The position numbers and the translations under genes were made by a program. Below are positions 13,227-24,632 of a stretch of DNA of 64,000 nt, one piece after another. Each line of letters starts with the position of its first letter. The stretch's first letter is position 1. Source of the stretch: Ichthyophthirius multifiliis (lineage: Eukaryota > Ciliophora > Oligohymenophorea > Hymenostomatida). A model generated the notes under the pieces. The model was not told where the DNA came from. It ran no database searches and saw nothing but the letters and a program-made list of their open reading frames with translations. The stretch is from positions 1-64,000 of the forward strand of contig NW_004087459.1 of assembly GCF_000220395.1 (NCBI RefSeq), read 5' to 3'.

Positions 13227-13508
13227 TCAAAGATTACTTGCAACATTTGCAGGAAGTACAGTTTTAGCCAATTTTACATATTCTGTTTTAGCATCATTTT
13301 AATTCATTCCTTTTTTAGCATTCCAAGCTTCCCATTTGGCTTTATCTTTCAATGCAAGCATTCCAGGTTTATCTGTATTGCAATCACCTACAGTTCCTTA
13401 TTTATAAAAAGCATAAAATTACAATAAATTATCGTCAGAAACTTTTCCATTTCCTGCAATAAAATTCTTAATTTCTTCAGCGGCTAATTCAAAGTTTTCA
13501 GCGGACAT
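13227..13508 (-). CDS. Acyl-CoA-binding protein
   Basis: A single exon of 93 residues beginning [16 protein letters not shown]. The family signature is intact: [53 protein letters not shown]. The conserved Tyr/Lys/Trp residues that form the acyl-CoA pocket are all present. The protein binds medium- and long-chain acyl-CoA esters in the cytosol, buffering and delivering them to lipid synthesis. Length is standard for a one-domain ACBP. Internal TAA codons are read as Gln at conserved Q positions, making this gene one of the cleanest proofs of the ciliate code in the window. The next gene upstream on this strand is mitochondrial uL3. Confidence 0.96.
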
Positions 13509-14092
13509 TTTATATATTTTTTTTATTTGTTTTATTTTATATTTTTAATAAATTATATATTGCTTTTTATTTTTATTTTTTTTATATTGTATATATTTTA
13601 TTTTATGGTATAATAACAAATTTCTATCGTCATTTAGTTTTATTTAATTTTTTTTTTTCCACGTCGTTTAATTTTTGAATAGAAGATTTTTATTTAATGC
13701 ACAAAAATAAAAGTATTATTCTTAAACTAAATGAAGTTTTTATTTAAAATAAACTAATAATAAGTTTCTAATTCGAAAATGATAAAAAAAACTATAACAA
13801 ATTATTTTAATTATTATTAAAAATAAAGATATTTGAAAAAAATACATATATATTATTATAAAATAATGTAAATTTATATATAAAATAAATAAAAAATTTA
13901 TATTAGTTAATTTTTCATAAGTTAGTTATAAAAAATATTTTTCTTAAATAAAAAATTAAATCATTTAAATAAAAAAATTATATAAAATTTCAATTAAATA
14001 AACTAAAAAAATAAATAAATAAAAAAACATACACACACATATATTTATCTGAAAAATATTTCATTTTTTTTTTTTTTAAAAAAAAAAAAAAA
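13509..14092. other. AT-rich intergenic spacer
   Basis: A/T-rich spacer between the uL3m stop and the ACBP start, both on the minus strand. The poly(T)/poly(A) inverted pair at about 14064-14090 could fold as a hairpin, but nothing else is supported. Confidence 0.45.
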
Positions 14093-14708
14093 TCAATCTA
14101 TAACATCATTATCATGGATATATTCTTCCGAAGGATCTTTTTCAGGCGGATTAGCAACAATTACATTAGCTAATTTAACGTCTTCCATCTCAATAAATGT
14201 CGGGAAATTCAAAAACTCATTATTAAAATCTTTTTATAATAAAGCATCTTTAATAGAAATACAAGTACCTGGTTTTCCCGGTACATTCCCCCTAATATAA
14301 ACCAAAGAATTCTCTACATCAATTTTATAAACTTATAAATTATGAATATTAACCTTTTTGAAACCCATTCTTCCTGGCATTTTTTTCTATTTAAAAACCC
14401 TTCCCGGATCTTACCTTTATCCAGTAGAACCGGGAACTCTATGTGATAAAGAATTACCATGTGTCGCATCTTACATTTTAAAATTCCATCTTTTAACGCA
14501 TCCTTGGAAACCTTTTCCTACTGAAATTCCACTTACGTCTACTAATTAGCCGGGAGTGAAATGACGGGCACTTAACATAAAGCCAGGGGGAAGAAGACAG
14601 TCTTTTGACACTTTAAATTCGGTTAAGTCTTTTTTAGAAGGAATATTGCTTTTCATAAAATGACCGATTTAAGGCTTTTTTATTCGCTTAGGATTTAATT
14701 CACCAATA

Positions 14709-14744
<36 letters not shown>

Positions 14745-15453
14745 TTTTTTTTTTACCTAATTGTAAGGCATTATATCCTTCTTTTTCTTCAGTTTTTACT
14801 TAAACAACTTAACATCTATCTAGTTATATGACTGTTAAAGGGACTAAAGTTCCCCATTTGTCCCATATGGAGGTCATTCCTAGTTTATAGCCAAGAACTC
14901 CGGTTCTTTTGGAGGTTTTGGTTGGTGATATTGGCTTAAGTTAGCTTTTGAATTTCTAATTGACTAGATTTTCGGGATTGAAGTAAACTACGTCGGCTTT
15001 TCTAAAAAGACCAGGGGGTTATTTTTAAGGAATGGAATTTGGATTAGGGTAGATAATTTTTTTTTCCTCAATTTTTTAAAATTCTTGGATTTGTTCGGGA
15101 GTTTTTTTGGGTTAAACTAATCTTTTACCTTGAAAACGGAAATTATAATCAGAAAGAAGAGAAAAAAGCCTATCGTCAGTAAGTTATTAGTCATAATCTG
15201 CAATTTGGGTTTTTATATGTTTTTCTGGTTTAAATTAGTCGGTTTATAAAGCTTTTTCTTTGGCTTTTTTTTATTCGATTTCATTTTCGGATTATGAGAG
15301 TTTTGCGGCTTTTTCATCTGATATTGCATATCCGACTTTTCTTTGTTTTGGTTTGCTGGATTTCTTAGGCTTTGACCATTTAGAAAAATTAAATGAAATA
15401 TATGTGGGAAGGGTATTTGTAAATTTGGTGTATTTTTATAATAATTTTATCAT
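14093..15453 (-). CDS. Mitochondrial large-subunit ribosomal protein uL3m
   Basis: Two exons (14757-15453 and 14093-14709) separated by a 47-nt intron that is mostly poly-A/T encode 437 residues. The core reads RTGVLGYKLGMTSIWDKWG, VPLTVIQLDRC, then MLSARHFTPGQLVDVSG and GKGFQGCVKRWNF. Then follow ATHGNSLSHRVPGSTGYRQ, GRVFKQKKMPGRMGF and NVPGKPGTC, the diagnostic bacterial/mitochondrial uL3 series that contacts the peptidyl-transferase region of the rRNA. The N-terminus (MIKLLQKYTKFTNTLPTYIS) is basic, hydroxylated and lacks acidic residues, as expected of a mitochondrial targeting peptide. The protein is longer than bacterial L3 because of an N-terminal extension of about 170 residues and a C-terminal tail ending in DNDVID. 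Confidence 0.93.
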
Positions 15454-16243
15454 GATTTTATACTTTTGTTTTATTAAATTTGATTTTTTTTATTTTTAGA
15501 TAAAAGATATATATACATATATATATAGAGATTTTAATGAAATGTTTTTTTTTTTAAAAAAAAAAAATTAAATAAATAAAAAAAAATAAAAAAATTTTAT
15601 TATAAAAAAATAATAAAATTAAAAAATATTAAATGTAAAAAATAAGAAAAAATAATTTTCTAATTAATATATGAATAAAAAATATAATCAAAGTATTATA
15701 TAAATATTAAATTTGAATTGTATTTTATATATATATATATAGCAATAAATTATTTAAATATATATTTTATTTTGATATTTTAATATATATAGATCATTAA
15801 AATATATTATAAATAATCAGAAATTAATTATTTTATTAAATTATTTTTAAATTAAAGTTAACATAAATATTTTTTTATATTTAAATTTAATTTATTTTTA
15901 ATTAAAATATAATTAATTTTTTTGATTTATATAAAAGACTTTAATAATAAATAAATAAATAAATAGTTTAATTTTTAATTATATTAAGAAATGTATATAT
16001 TATATATATCTAATAAACAATTATAAATAAAAAATGTATATAATACTAAACTAAAATAAGGATAAAAGTTTAAATAATAATATACTTACAAATAATAATA
16101 TATATACAAAAGAAAATAATATAATAAATTAAAAAATAACTATTTTCTAAAAAAAAATATATTAATAAAGTTGAATTTATTTAATTCAAAAAAATAAAAA
16201 AAAAAATAATATAATAAAATAAGTTTATTTTTTAATTCAAAAA
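15454..16243. other. AT-rich divergent intergenic region
   Basis: Separates the divergent uL3m and CEP164-like genes and should therefore hold both promoters. It is almost pure A/T with TA tracts (15728-15741). I cannot point to a specific element. Confidence 0.45.
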
Positions 16244-16575
16244 ATGAAACGTTAAGCCCTCCAAAAATAACAACAACAATCCTAAATTTATTCTTAGAAA
16301 AACAACATTTAATAAAACTAACAACATTATTATCAAAACGAAGAATAAGAATATGAAGATGAATAAAATTATGATCCAAATTATGAAGAAGGTGAAGAAG
16401 AATATATATATGATAATTAAGAAATGGGTTAATTTGCAGATGAGGAAGAATATATGGAATATTTAAGGATGTAATAATAAAATTAATAATAATAAATTAT
16501 GATTATCGAAGATAATGATTTTGATCCTAATTATGAGCCAAATGAATAAGGTAAAAAAATAATAATTTATTAACT

Positions 16576-16625
<50 letters not shown>

Positions 16626-18446
16626 AAATCGAAGAATATGCGAAATATTTAGGAATGGATGCCGTTGAAGATCGAGAATTTTTTTATATTGCAAAAGAAG
16701 GACTTAAATAACCATTACCGGAACCTTGGAAACATGCATAAATAGGAGGACATGATGAAATATATTTTTTTAATATGGAAACTGAAGAATTTTAGGATGA
16801 ACATCCATTAGATGAAATTTATAGGAAAAAATTTATTGAATGTAAAAGGGAAAAAATAAATAAAAGCTAAATTAAGTCGAAAAAAAGATCGAAATTGTAA
16901 AATTTAATTTAGGAATATGGAAATGATGATAGTAATGTTGATAATAATAATAAATAAAAAGTTTAAAAATAAGATTTTGATGATATTGAAGAAGTTTAAC
17001 TAGATGATATGGTTATGGACAAAAATAATAAAAATAGTTTGAAAAATAAGGATAGCAATGGGAAATTATAAACTTTAAATTAAGAAGAAGAAAGCTAAAA
17101 TAGTTATAAGGAAAAATAAAATAAAATTTAAAATTAAATAAATAAAGAGGAAAAAAATAAAAGGAATTGGTAAAAAAACAAAAAGAAGAAGAAAAAAAAT
17201 AAAAGGAAACGAAAAAAAATAAAAAGAATTGGAAAAAAAATAAAAAGAAGACGAAAAAAAATAAAAAGAAGACGAGAAAAAATAAATGGAATTGGAAAAA
17301 AAATAAAAGGAAGACGAAAAAAAATAAAAAGAATTGGAAAAAAAATAAAAAGAAGACGAAAAAAAATAAAAAGAAGACGAGAAAAAATAAATGGAATTGG
17401 AAAAAAAATAAAAGGAAGACGAAAAAAAATAAAAAGAATTGGAAAAAAAATAAAAAGAAGACGAAAAAAAATAAAAAGAAGACGAAAAAAAATAAAAAGA
17501 AATCGAGAATCAATTATTGAAAAACTAAAGAATAGAAATTGAAAAAAATGAAGAATTAATAGAATAATTAAATTAAAAAAACAAAAAATAAAATCGTTTA
17601 TAAAAACTAAATAAATTATCAGAAAAAATAGCTGAAGAAATAGAATAAAATTCTGAAAAAAATCCTTAAACAATATAAAAAGACAAAAGTATTGAATTTT
17701 TAACTGAAAATAAAGAAACAATATAAACGACAAATTTTAAATAAGAAATATTAAATATAAGATAAGAAAATTAAGATTCTGATGAAGAATAAGAATAAGA
17801 AGAAGAATTAACCTATTTAGAATTAAAAGAGATTTAATTTTATTAATATGAGAAATAGAAATAACTAGAGGAAAAAAAGGAAAAAAATAAAAAAATTCTA
17901 AGGTAGTTTGAATTAAAATAAAGACAAATTATTAATAATAATATTGATATTTTTTACCAAAAATTATATTAAGCTTAATAAAAAATCGAGAAATTATAAT
18001 AAATTAAATAGGAAGAATTAAAAAAAAACTAGTAGAGGAAATTTAAGGGTAAAAGTTTATAAATAATTAAGATTTGGAAGAAAAAATAGAAAAGGAAATT
18101 ATAAAAATTTAAAATACTAAAAAAGGTAGAACCGAGAGAGAAATTTAATAAATAGAGTTTTCTTACTAATAGAAATTTTAATAGAGAGTGATTTTATTTG
18201 AAAAAATGAAAAACAATTTAAAAAATATTTCTATTAATAAGAAATAGAGTATTTAAGAAAATCTTTAAAGTTTATATTAAAACTTTCTTAAAAGATATTA
18301 ATAATAGTTAGTTTAACATTTTAATATTTATACTAAAAATTAACTGAAAGATTTGGAAATATAATTCGAAAATTTAAAAAAAATATCTTTTGGAATTAGA
18401 AAATGAATATTAAAGAGCTAAAAAAGTAAATTTGCTAATTTTTTTT

Positions 18447-18488
<42 letters not shown>

Positions 18489-18764
18489 TATTATTTTTAC
18501 CTTAAAANNNNNNNNNNNNNNNNNNNNNNNNNNNNNNNNNNNNNNNNNNNNNNNNNNNNNNNNNNNNNNNNNNNNNNNNNNNNNNNNNNNNNNNNNNNNN
18601 NNNNNNNNNNNNNNNNNNNNNNNNNNNNNNNNNNNNNNNNNNNNNNNNNNNNNNNNNNNNNNNNNNNNNNNAAATTACTTTAAATATTAAAATACATTAA
18701 AAATATTAAAAAAACAAAATAATGATGATAAAAATTAAAAAATTTAAGTATTTTTATTTTTAAA

Positions 18765-18795
<31 letters not shown>

Positions 18796-20048
18796 ATAAT
18801 AAAAATTAAACTAGGTTTTAGAAAATGAAAAAAATAAAAAGATTGAAGAAATAAATTATAATTATGAAAGAAATAAAATATTAGAAAAAGATGATAATAA
18901 AATTGTTAAAATAAAATAAATGGAAAATGATATTAATTTTAAAGAAAATTAAATATAGATTTATAAACAGGAAAAATATTAAAATGAAATTGATTTATAA
19001 TAATGTATATTATAATTTTAGTTAATAAAATAAATAAAATAAAATAAATAATACGATATTTATTAATATTTATAAAATTGCTTAAGAGATAAAAATGAGG
19101 TTTTAAAAGAATTGTAAATTAAAAAAAGTAATAATCAAAATAAGCTAAATTAAAATAAAGATGCAAAGTATATTTATATTTATATATATAATATTATTTT
19201 AATTTTTTGTTTTTATTTTAAATATAAGAAAGTTTTGGATTTAAGAATTAAATAATAGCAATAATATTTTAAAATAAATGAAAGCTAATATTAATATAGA
19301 AAAAAATGAATTATATTAAATATATTAAAAATTAATGTAAAATTATGAAAAAATAAATAATCCGAATTAAAAATAAAATATTTATTAAAGAGAAAATTTA
19401 AAATAAGATATTGAAATATATAATAATGACGTAAAAATAATAAAATAAAATGAAAATTTTATAAGGAAAATCGAATAAGTATTATTAGAATTATAAAAAT
19501 AATTTAATAAAGCAATAAACAAGAACCTAAATGATGAAAATTTATAAAAAACATATAAAAATTTAATATAAGCTTTAAATGAAAACAATATATAAAAATT
19601 AAGTTTAATAAATTCAAATGTAAAAAATAAATTAAAAATAATAATATATTAATTAAAAAAGAATAAAATTTCAAGTGAATCTTTAATTATTTATTAATTC
19701 AATGAAAATTTATAAGAAATTAATATAGTTTTTTAAGATTAATAATAATAAAATAGCTTAAATACATAAAAAATAAATACAGAAATTAACATGAATAAAT
19801 AACATAAAAAGAACATTATTTAATAAGAAAATATAAAGAAAATATTAGAAAAAGCCGAATATGAACGCAAATAAAATTAAATAAAAATAAATAATTTAAC
19901 TTAAAAAAACCAATAGAACTATAAAAAATAATACAATGAATAATTAAATAATACATTCAAATATCATTAAGAATAATTAAAAGACTTAAAATAAACATTA
20001 AATAAAATAGTAGAAAAAAGAATAAATTAATAATATAAAGTATACTGA
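16244..20048 (+). CDS. CEP164-like WW-domain coiled-coil protein
   Basis: After a Gln-rich start (MKRQALQKQQQQ) and an acidic stretch, the protein has EIEEYAKYLGMDAVEDREF, IAKEGLKQPLPEPWKHA, then EIYFFNMETEEFQDEHPLDE. This is the extended N-terminal WW module of CEP164, a distal-appendage protein of basal bodies that recruits TTBK2. The second WW Trp appears replaced (EFQDEHP instead of SxWxHP). An intron containing a long (TA)n tract sits at about 16550-16625. A run of heptads E(L/D)EKKQK follows at 17226-17500, then a long coiled coil rich in E, K, Q and N. The run of N lies in an intron. The last exons end ...VEKRINQQYKVY before TGA 20046-20048. A-run indels (near 17145, 17210, 18020) break the frame in my reading. 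The whole is about 1,100-1,200 residues. Confidence 0.78.
16577..16622. repeat. (TA)n microsatellite inside an intron
   Basis: A pure TA tract makes up most of the first intron of the CEP164-like gene, just before its TATAAAG acceptor. Length variation here would be harmless to the protein. Confidence 0.85.
17226..17500 (+). repeat. 21-nt (7-residue) tandem repeat with a 105-nt higher-order unit
   Basis: Thirteen units of 21 nt encode ELEKKQK (L) or EDEKKQK/EDEKKQM (D). Their order is L-D-D-L-D repeated: copies begin at 17226 and 17331, and a third, partial copy at 17436. The 105-nt period marks a recent duplication on top of the heptad duplication. The 7-residue period matches one coiled-coil heptad, so each unit adds about two helical turns. 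Confidence 0.9.
18508..18671. other. Assembly gap (164 N)
   Basis: A run of N inside a large intron-like, TA-rich stretch of the CEP164-like gene. Sequence on both sides (GTAAATTTGC... before it; ...AAACTAG before VLENEKNKKIEE after it) is compatible with one intron spanning the gap. Confidence 0.98.
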
Positions 20049-20144
20049 CTGAGTTATTTTTTTTTAAAAAAATAAAATAAAAAAATAACATTATTTATTT
20101 ATTTATAAAAAAAAAAAAATACACTTTTTTATATAAATATATAT

Positions 20145-22275
20145 TCAAAATAAATCTATTGGTATTATTTATAAAGCTTTTCTAGCTCTAATTATACTTT
20201 AAGGCATGTTTTTAATAAGTTTAAATTAAATCCATAAATAGGCTATAATAATCATAAAAAAACAACAATACCAGCTATATTTTTTCCAATTAAATAACTT
20301 TTACATTTCTTCCTCAATAATAAGCCTTAATCCATCTTTAAGAGAAAGAAATCCTTTTTTAATATAATGATTATTAAGTTAATTAATATCTAGAATAGAT
20401 TAATTAATTTCTTATATTTTTTTTTATTTTAATAATGGTAATATTTCTTATGTTTTCTAAACAAATAAATCCATACCGTCTTTTAAACCACTTTTATAGA
20501 GAATTCCTTATGAAAATGTTTCACATTCTTTAATATTTTCTATTTCTTCTTTAGGGAAAAGTTAAGGGCATAAATTAGAAAACATGTAATTATTGAAAAG
20601 TTATTTCATGTTTATATTATTAATATTTTGTTAGAAATTTTATATATGTTCTTCTTTTTGTTTAATTTATTCGATGTTTTATTCTAATATTAATAATTGG
20701 TCTTTATTTAGGACTTATATTTTATCATTTATGATATTAAGTAATATTATATTATTGGTTAGCATATAAAAAGATTCAGAAACAGACGTTGAATTTTCAA
20801 TTATTACGTATTATTTCATGTCATCTGCAAGGAATTTTTATACTATATAATTAGAAAATAAATAAATGGTAAAAAGTATTATTAAAAGTGTTAAAATGAT
20901 GATGTTTTTAACTTTATTTTTATCACTTAAAGATTTATGAGTTATATTTTTTTAAAGTATTTTTTTTAAGCAAAATCTTTTTTTTTTCTTATATATTTTC
21001 AAGTTCATTATCTTCTTCATCGAAATTCTGAAATTCATCATAATTGGAATTTTTTAAATAATTAATAATATCATTTTCAGTTTATCCACAAATAATAAGA
21101 AGTTATTTGGAAAAAGTATAGAATTTTTTCTATATATTTTAAGGAATTTCAATAAATAAATTATAAGCTTTATGTCTATGTTTATTGACTTTTTAAATTA
21201 ACTAAATACTCATAAAAATGATTAAAAAAATAATAAAAAATGTAAAAATTAACATTATCATATTTAAATCTTCCACATCTAATGCATCTTTTTCAAAAAT
21301 AAGTATAAATTATGAATAAAAGGACTCTATATTTAAATATAAGTCATTTAGGAGGTTTAATTACATAAAAAGAAGGAAATTTTCTTGTTTTTTTTCATCT
21401 CCAAGTATTTTTTTCGAAGCTATTATTATTTCATTCATTGAGTTTTTAAAAGTATATGTTTTTTCCTCTTTTTCATTTATTTTTAACTATAAAGTTTCCT
21501 TCTCGAAATTTTTAGTAAATGAAGAGTAATTTTAGTCTAAAAAATTATTAATTTCTTCGATATTTTATGTACTTTTTTTCATATCAGTTTTCCATTATTT
21601 ATTTTGCTAAAAAAGTTCATATTCTTAAGTGTAAAAAAGAAGACTCTAAAATTCAGTTTACAGTTTATTTGTTAAAGCAATTAATTCCACATTACTTTTA
21701 TGGTCTTTAAAATTATATGTTGTATAATGCCATTCCGCAAAAATTACGCAGTTTAGAATTACAAGGAAAACTATACCTATTATTCTTAATATATAGGCAC
21801 TTCGAGGTATATTTCTTTTATTTTAAAGCTTTATTATATCAGCTTTTATTTTTTTAGTCTTTTTATCATCTATGTTCTCACTACCTATTAAATGTTGTGA
21901 AATATTATATTCAGGAAAGTATTATTTTAAATCTTTTTCGTTCGTTTTTAAAAGCTCGAAACCTTCGTCTTTATATTAGGAAATCTCTATTAGATATTTT
22001 ATATATTAGACTTTTAAAGTATTGGGTATTTCCGCATGTTATTAGTTTATTTAAATCCAAATTTAGTGAACGTATTCATTATTTTACTAGATTAATTAAG
22101 TTAGAAAATCTAGTTTTTCTAAGTCTATTTGTTCGTTTTGACAAAGATCCCATAGTTATAGATAATAATAAGTTCCGGTAGTTATTTATTATCTTAGTTA
22201 ATTAAAATCACTAATATTAAAATTCTCTAAATCTATTGAAATGTTGGAATTATTTTAATTTAATTTCATTTACAT
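20145..22275 (-). CDS. Multi-pass membrane protein with coiled-coil linkers (ciliate family, function unknown)
   Basis: I do not recognise a characterised function. The start (MQMKLNQNNSNISIDL) leads into a helical region (YYYLQLWDLCQNEQIDLEKL). Four hydrophobic segments follow: YILRIIGIVFLVILNCVIF, MIMLIFTFFIIFLIIFM, NIIILTLLIILFTIYLF and WYCCFFMIIIAYLWIQF. The loops between them are long, charged and helix-forming. The tail, RARKALQIIPIDLF, is reminiscent of the C-terminus of large ciliate TmcB/TmcC-like or PAS-S-box membrane proteins, though no PAS domain is visible. I infer a plasma- or cortical-membrane sensor-like protein, weakly. There is one frame break near 20955 within an A-run (seven A where six restore SLSDKNK). 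No introns were needed. The stop is TGA 20145-20147. Confidence 0.6.
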
Positions 22276-22451
22276 TTATTTTTGTTTTGTATATATTTTA
22301 TTGAAAAAATATGTTTTTTGTTTTGTTTTTGTTTTTGTTTTTATTTTTTTTTTATTATAAAAAAATTGTACTTTTATACTTTTTTTATTTATTTATTCCT
22401 TTTTTTTTTTATTAATTAAAAAAATTTATTTTTTATAAAAAAAAAAAAACT

Positions 22452-23650
22452 TCAAAATAATTTTTAACAAATATCTTCTAAAATTTAACTTAATTCAGTA
22501 TATTTTTCTTCATTTATAGTTAAAAATAAAATAAAATCAATTATTCCTTATTATTGAAATAAAGAGAACATTTTTTCTTATTTTTAATTAACATTTAGTA
22601 TTATTATAATATAATAAATGCTCAAAACTACATAAAATCTTGTTTAAAATTCAATTTCTTCATATATCTATTTAAAAATCTATAAAAAATTATATTTTTG
22701 AATTAAACTAAGTATTTATTAATCATCCGAGTTTAAAATAAGTTTACAAAAAAATAAAAGTGTTTAATTCTAATCTTAATGAATAAAATTAATTAATAAA
22801 GGAATTATCTATTCGTATTATTTAAAAAACAAGTCAATTTATTCTAAATGAATTTATTTATTTTCGTCAAAAAAAGAACTAAAATATAAACAATTTATCC
22901 TTAAAATTATAAAAATACTGCTTTCGAATTTAAAATAATTAATAAAATATCAAAAAAACCCCAAAAAATCAACTAAAAATATGTTTAAGAATCACCTTCT
23001 TTAGCCAAAATTAAATATAAATTTAAAAAAGTGTTTATTAATGAGAAATTTTATATATTATTTTTCACAAAAACATTTATTTGTATAATAAAATCATGCT
23101 ATAAATCTATAAAAAATGCTATATTATCTTAAAAAGATTCCTTATTGAGATTTTCGAGAATATTTGTGAATATTCTAATTATTAATTCCTAATTATTATA
23201 TATTGAATTTTTTCTTTTAAAAAGCTCATATAAAAATCTTGTTGTCAAAAAAATATTATCTATTTCTTAATTATAGGTTATTATTTCTATAAAATTTAAT
23301 GTTTTTTCTTGTATTTGAGGATTCTATTCTTAATAATTTATTAAGTTTTTGAAAATTCCATTTAAAATTAAAGAGTCTTTATTTATTAAATACTCTTATA
23401 TATATTGAATATTTTAGTATATTAGTTCAGTTGATAGTCTAATTATTTAATAAGTTTTTTATAAATCAAAATCATTTTATAGATATTCTATTAAATGATT
23501 ATTTAATTGAGTATTAGGTAAAAATAGTTATATTATTATTTAATGTAAATCATTAAATTATTGATACTAATTATTTGAGATTATTTAAATAAGTATTTAT
23601 AAACATATTTTTAATATCTTTTTTATATTATTTAAAAAAAATATAAAGAA
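22452..23650 (-). CDS. Armadillo/importin-like helical-repeat protein (5' end uncertain)
   Basis: A long frame reads as repeated amphipathic helices: ILIQIISNNQYQQFNDLHQI, LIYQNIQYIQEYLINKDSL, LNFIEIITYNQEIDNIF, LLINFIHQDQNQTLLFFCKL, ending EDICQKLF at TGA 22452-22454. This pattern fits ARM/HEAT-type repeats and loosely resembles importin-alpha, but lacks clear NLS-binding W/N arrays, so the substrate is unknown. A one-base frame change occurs near 22835, between FIQNKLTCF and IDLFFKQYEQIIPLL. I could not find a convincing start codon. The frame continues to about 23650 and an upstream exon may exist. Confidence 0.5.
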
Positions 23651-24049
23651 AGAATAAATATTATATTATATAAATTTGAACATTTTTTTTTTTTATAAAT
23701 ATAAAAAATATAAACAATAAAAATAAATATAATAAAATGTATTAAATACATTTTTATACAGATTTTCAAAAAAATATGAAAAAACTTTATAATAAAAATA
23801 AATAAAAATGGAAAAAAAATATTAATATCAATCATATAATAATTATTTTATGTAAATTTTCAATATTATAAAAATGAATAAATGAAATATCAATAAATAA
23901 TTGAATTTATGTTTATATTAAATAAATAAAAGAAATAATTGATAAAAAAATAAAATATTAAATGAATAAAAAATAATATATATATATATAATATATATAT
24001 ATATATATTTATTTATATATTTATATATATATATTTATATATATATGTT

Positions 24050-24455
24050 TATATTACTTCATCTTCTTCATAAAAATTTGAATATTTTTATTATAATATA
24101 TATTATATTTAAGAAGGAAATTAATTTTAATTTTCACTTTTTATTATATTTATATTTTATTCTAAGGATTTTAATATTTCTTATAAGTTTTTTTTAAATC
24201 ATAAAAGTTTCTTTTTGATATATCTTTTCTTTATATTATTATTTATAATTAATTTATTTATTACTGCTAACTTATTATTTATACATTTTTTTTTATATTT
24301 GTTTATTACATTCTATTCATATTAATTATCTACGTATTTTTTCTCTTTCTTATTTCTTTTTAAAATTTAGTTTTTTAGTTATATAAATGCCTTTTTATTA
24401 TATCTTAGTTTTCTTAATAATAATATTCTTAATTTATTTTTTCCATATTTTTTAA
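24050..24455 (-). CDS. Doubtful hypothetical frame
   Basis: From an ATG on the minus strand (MEKINQEYYYQENQDIIKR...) a Lys/Gln/Asn-rich frame runs about 130 codons before becoming pure TA repeat. It has no recognisable motif, and open frames of this size occur by chance here because only TGA stops translation. It lies just downstream of the poly(A) polymerase stop. It may equally be 3' untranslated or intergenic sequence. Confidence 0.15.
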
Positions 24456-24566
24456 TTTTTTACTATAATATTTATTTAGCTTAAAAACTTAATTAAATAT
24501 TTTTTTTTTTTAATTTAGAAAATTTTTATATTATAATTAATTTTTGCTAAATATTTTAAATATAAA

Positions 24567-24597
<31 letters not shown>

Positions 24598-24632
24598 AGC
24601 ATTTTAATTTTATTATTTTTTTATTTTCATTT

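Noticed and set aside
14064-14090. T-run/A-run inverted pairs considered as transcription terminators (also near 38911 and 54447)
   Set aside because: They could form hairpins, but such pairs arise easily in this composition and bacterial-type terminators are not expected in a ciliate nucleus.
14358-14549. Plus-strand frame rich in Pro/Leu
   Set aside because: It is the antisense shadow of the highly conserved core of mitochondrial uL3.
16577-16622. Regular TA tracts considered as CRISPR-like or programmed-excision repeats
   Set aside because: There are no spacers or direct-repeat units; they are simple microsatellites in introns and spacers. TA-bounded eliminated sequences cannot be recognised without germline DNA.
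17013-17733. Minus-strand frames of Phe/Leu-rich repeats (LFFFVFF...), apparently membrane-like
   Set aside because: They are the complement of the Glu/Lys/Gln heptad repeats of the plus-strand CEP164-like gene and have no independent support.
21897-22181. Plus-strand frame with basic and aromatic residues
   Set aside because: It is antisense to the N-terminal exon of the minus-strand four-TM protein, which reads continuously through this interval.
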